35,407 nucleotides of DNA from Clostridia bacterium. Its GTDB lineage: Bacteria; Bacillota; Clostridia; UMGS1883. Every line of letters starts with the position of its first letter. Position 1 is the stretch's first letter. Positions 33,301 through 35,407 of the stretch are shown piece after piece. The translations under genes were made by a program, and so were the position numbers. The notes beneath the pieces were generated by a model, which searched no databases, was not told the origin of the DNA, and saw only the letters and a program-made list of their open reading frames with translations. Where the stretch lies: contig JAJQCX010000053.1 of the NCBI GenBank assembly GCA_021202495.1, positions 1 to 35,407 on the forward strand, read 5' to 3'.

Positions 33301-35265
33301 TCAGCTCACATCAATCATTTCAAGGTAGCTTTTGCCGAACTTGGCTATGTGCTCTTTTCTGCCTTGTAAATTGTCGCCTAAAAGCAAATCAAACGTATCG
33401 CTCGTTTTTTGCGCGTCCTCGGGAGTTACCAAAATGAGGCGGCGGGTTTCGGGGTTCATGGTCGTCTGCCACATCATTTCGGGCTGGTTTTCGCCCAAGC
33501 CCTTGGAGCGCTGAATGTTTATCTTTTTGCCGTCCAGCTTTTGCAGAATGTCCGCCTTTTCTTTGTCGCTGTAGGCAAAATATGTGTCGTCGCCGCAGGT
33601 TATTTCAAAAAGCGGGGATTCGGCGATATAGACCTTCTCCTTTTCGATAAGCGTCGGCATGAGGCGGTAAATCATCGTGAGAATGAGCGTTCTTATCTGA
33701 AAGCCGTCGACGTCGGCATCGGTGCAGATGATGACCTTTGACCAGCGCAGCATGTCAAGGTCGAACGAATTGAGCTCGCGGTTGTGCTTTGATTTTACCT
33801 CGATTCCGCAGCCCAAGACCTTAACGAGGTCTGTTATGATGTCGCTTTTGAAGATTTTTTCAAAATCCGCCTTGAGGCAGTTTAAAATTTTGCCGCGAAC
33901 GGGCATGATTGCCTGAAATTCGCTGTCGCGGCCGAGCTTGCAGGCGCCGAGAGCGGAGTCACCCTCAACGATGTATACCTCGCGCTTGCTGACGTCCTTG
34001 CTGCGGCAGTCGACAAATTTTTGTATTCTGTTTGTGATGTCAATCGAGCCTGTCAGCTTCTTTTTGAGGTTGGCGCGTGTTTTTTCCGCGGTTTCGCGGC
34101 TGCGCTTGTTCAAAAGAATTTGGTCGGCAATTCTGAGCGCATCGGCGCGGTTTTCGATGAAATATACCTCCAGAACGTGGCGGAGGAAATCGTTCGTAGC
34201 CTCTTGAATAAACTTGTTTGTAATGCTTTTTTTCGTCTGATTTTCGTAGCTGACAACGGTTGAGAAGCAGTTTGTCACAAGAATGAGACTATCGGTGATG
34301 TCGTCAAACGTAATCTTCGATTCGTTTTTGTTGTATTTGCCTTCGTTTTTGATGAAATTGTCAATCGCGAACGTAAATGCGCTTTTCGCCGCCTTTGCGG
34401 GAGCGCCGCCATGCTCGAGAAAGCTTGAATTGTGGTAATATTCAATCACGTTCACGTCGTTTGAAAAGCAGAACGCCGCCGAAAGCTTGACCTTGTAGTC
34501 CTTCATGTCCTCGCGGTCGCGGCCTACCCTCTCGCCCTCGGAAAAATGAACGTCGGTGAAGCGCTTGTCGCCGCAGAGCTCCGCAACGTAGTCGACAATT
34601 CCGTTTTCGTATTTATATTCAAATTTTTCGCCCTTGTAGTCAAGCTTGAACAAAATGCCCGAATTTACGACCGCCTGACGCTTTAGCGTCTCCTGAAAAT
34701 AGGAAAGGGGAATGTCAATGTCGGTAAAAACAGCCGTGTCGGGACGCCATTTTATCGTCGTGCCGGTGAAGCGGTAACGCTTTTGCTCTTTGTAGAGCCC
34801 GCCCACGTTTTCGCCCTTTTCAAAATAAAGCTTGTGTTCATAGCCGTCGCGGTTTATAACGACGTTCATGTATTCCGCAGCAAACTGTGTGGCGCAAAGA
34901 CCCAAGCCGTTTAGACCGAGCGAATAGAGATAGCTTTCGTTGTCGCCCTTTTCATATTTGCCGCCCGCGTAAAGCTCGCAAAAGACGAGCTCCCAGTTGT
35001 AGCGCTGTTCCTTTTCGTTCCAGCCGACGGGAATGCCGCGTCCGTAGTCCTTGACCTCGACGCTGTTGTCGGCAAAATACGAGATTTCGATTATGGAGCC
35101 GAAGCCCTCCTTTGCCTCGTCGATTGAGTTTGAGACTATTTCAAAAACGCTCTGTTCGCACCCGTCGATGCCGTCCGAGCCGAAAATGACGCCGGGACGC
35201 TTGCGCACCTTGTCGGGACCCTTGAGAGCGACGATGCTTTGATCGTCATATACTTTTTTTGCCAT
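33301..35265 (-). CDS. Divergent type IIA topoisomerase ATPase/TOPRIM subunit (GyrB/ParE-like)
   Basis: GPDKVRKRPGVIFG, NSIDEA, VKDYGRGIPVG, EGDSALGACK, TDADVDGFQIRTLILTMIYR, RSKGLGENQPE. Confidence 0.85.
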   Translation of the reverse strand: MAKKVYDDQSIVALKGPDKVRKRPGVIFGSDGIDGCEQSVFEIVSNSIDEAKEGFGSIIEISYFADNSVEVKDYGRGIPVGWNEKEQRYNWELVFCELYAGGKYEKGDNESYLYSLGLNGLGLCATQFAAEYMNVVINRDGYEHKLYFEKGENVGGLYKEQKRYRFTGTTIKWRPDTAVFTDIDIPLSYFQETLKRQAVVNSGILFKLDYKGEKFEYKYENGIVDYVAELCGDKRFTDVHFSEGERVGRDREDMKDYKVKLSAAFCFSNDVNVIEYYHNSSFLEHGGAPAKAAKSAFTFAIDNFIKNEGKYNKNESKITFDDITDSLILVTNCFSTVVSYENQTKKSITNKFIQEATNDFLRHVLEVYFIENRADALRIADQILLNKRSRETAEKTRANLKKKLTGSIDITNRIQKFVDCRSKDVSKREVYIVEGDSALGACKLGRDSEFQAIMPVRGKILNCLKADFEKIFKSDIITDLVKVLGCGIEVKSKHNRELNSFDLDMLRWSKVIICTDADVDGFQIRTLILTMIYRLMPTLIEKEKVYIAESPLFEITCGDDTYFAYSDKEKADILQKLDGKKINIQRSKGLGENQPEMMWQTTMNPETRRLILVTPEDAQKTSDTFDLLLGDNLQGRKEHIAKFGKSYLEMIDVS

Positions 35266-35285
35266 GATTTGATGTTCCTTTCGAT

Positions 35286-35407
35286 GAAATGACATCGCAC
35301 ACTGAAAAGAGCGCAGAGAAAACGCTTGCGTTGTCTCTGCGGAGGGGGAGCGGGGGAGGAAATGCCCCCGCATAAAATCGTCAAAAACCAAAGCGTCTTT
35401 GGTTTTT
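35286..35407. repeat. Copy 2 of the ~120-bp three-hairpin element (cut by window end)
   Basis: tgacatcgcacactgaaaagagcgcagagaaaacgcttgcgttgtctctgcggaggggg...aaaaaccaaagcgtctttggttttt aligned to 2863-2984. Confidence 0.8.

Noticed and set aside
1-35407. CRISPR array or phage module
   Set aside because: No regularly spaced direct repeats of 25-40 bp and no Cas, phage structural or integrase-like genes were seen.
1-35407. tRNA/rRNA genes
   Set aside because: No cloverleaf-like or rRNA-like segments recognised by eye; a covariance search would be needed to exclude them fully.

Overview
The window looks like a low-GC-Gram-positive (Clostridia-like) chromosome segment. From left to right I read: the 3' end of a feoB iron-transport locus with tiny accessory ORFs; a MATE efflux gene with an HxlR regulator remnant; a YczE-like membrane protein; MerR and LysR regulators; an AspT/YidE-like dicarboxylate or amino-acid exchanger; an IS110-type transposase gene with a structured 5' non-coding region (candidate bridge RNA). 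Next comes a large minus-strand locus (about 20.7 to 9.4 kb): an LDH-like malate dehydrogenase, fumC, hdrB-hdrC-hdrA, flxD/flxB/flxC/flxA-like genes, a 2Fe-2S/4Fe-4S FrdB-like subunit and a soluble FrdA-like flavoprotein. It would cover oxaloacetate to succinate, with an apparent electron-bifurcating Hdr-Flx module next to a soluble fumarate reductase. A Rex gene broken by a one-base shift in an A7 tract and a LysR gene lie upstream. Further right are a secreted orphan, a KDPG aldolase, a compact candidate type I toxin-antitoxin locus (22-aa hydrophobic ORF plus a convergent ~80-nt RNA with a perfect consensus promoter), an AbrB-like antitoxin, cardiolipin synthase, rpsO-pnp with a long inverted repeat between them, an M16 peptidase, an Eco47II-like restriction-modification pair, and a divergent GyrB/ParE-like subunit. 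Hairpin-rich intergenic repeats recur, including one ~120-bp element present twice with a compensatory base-pair change. All calls come from reading the sequence and supplied translations; no database search was run.
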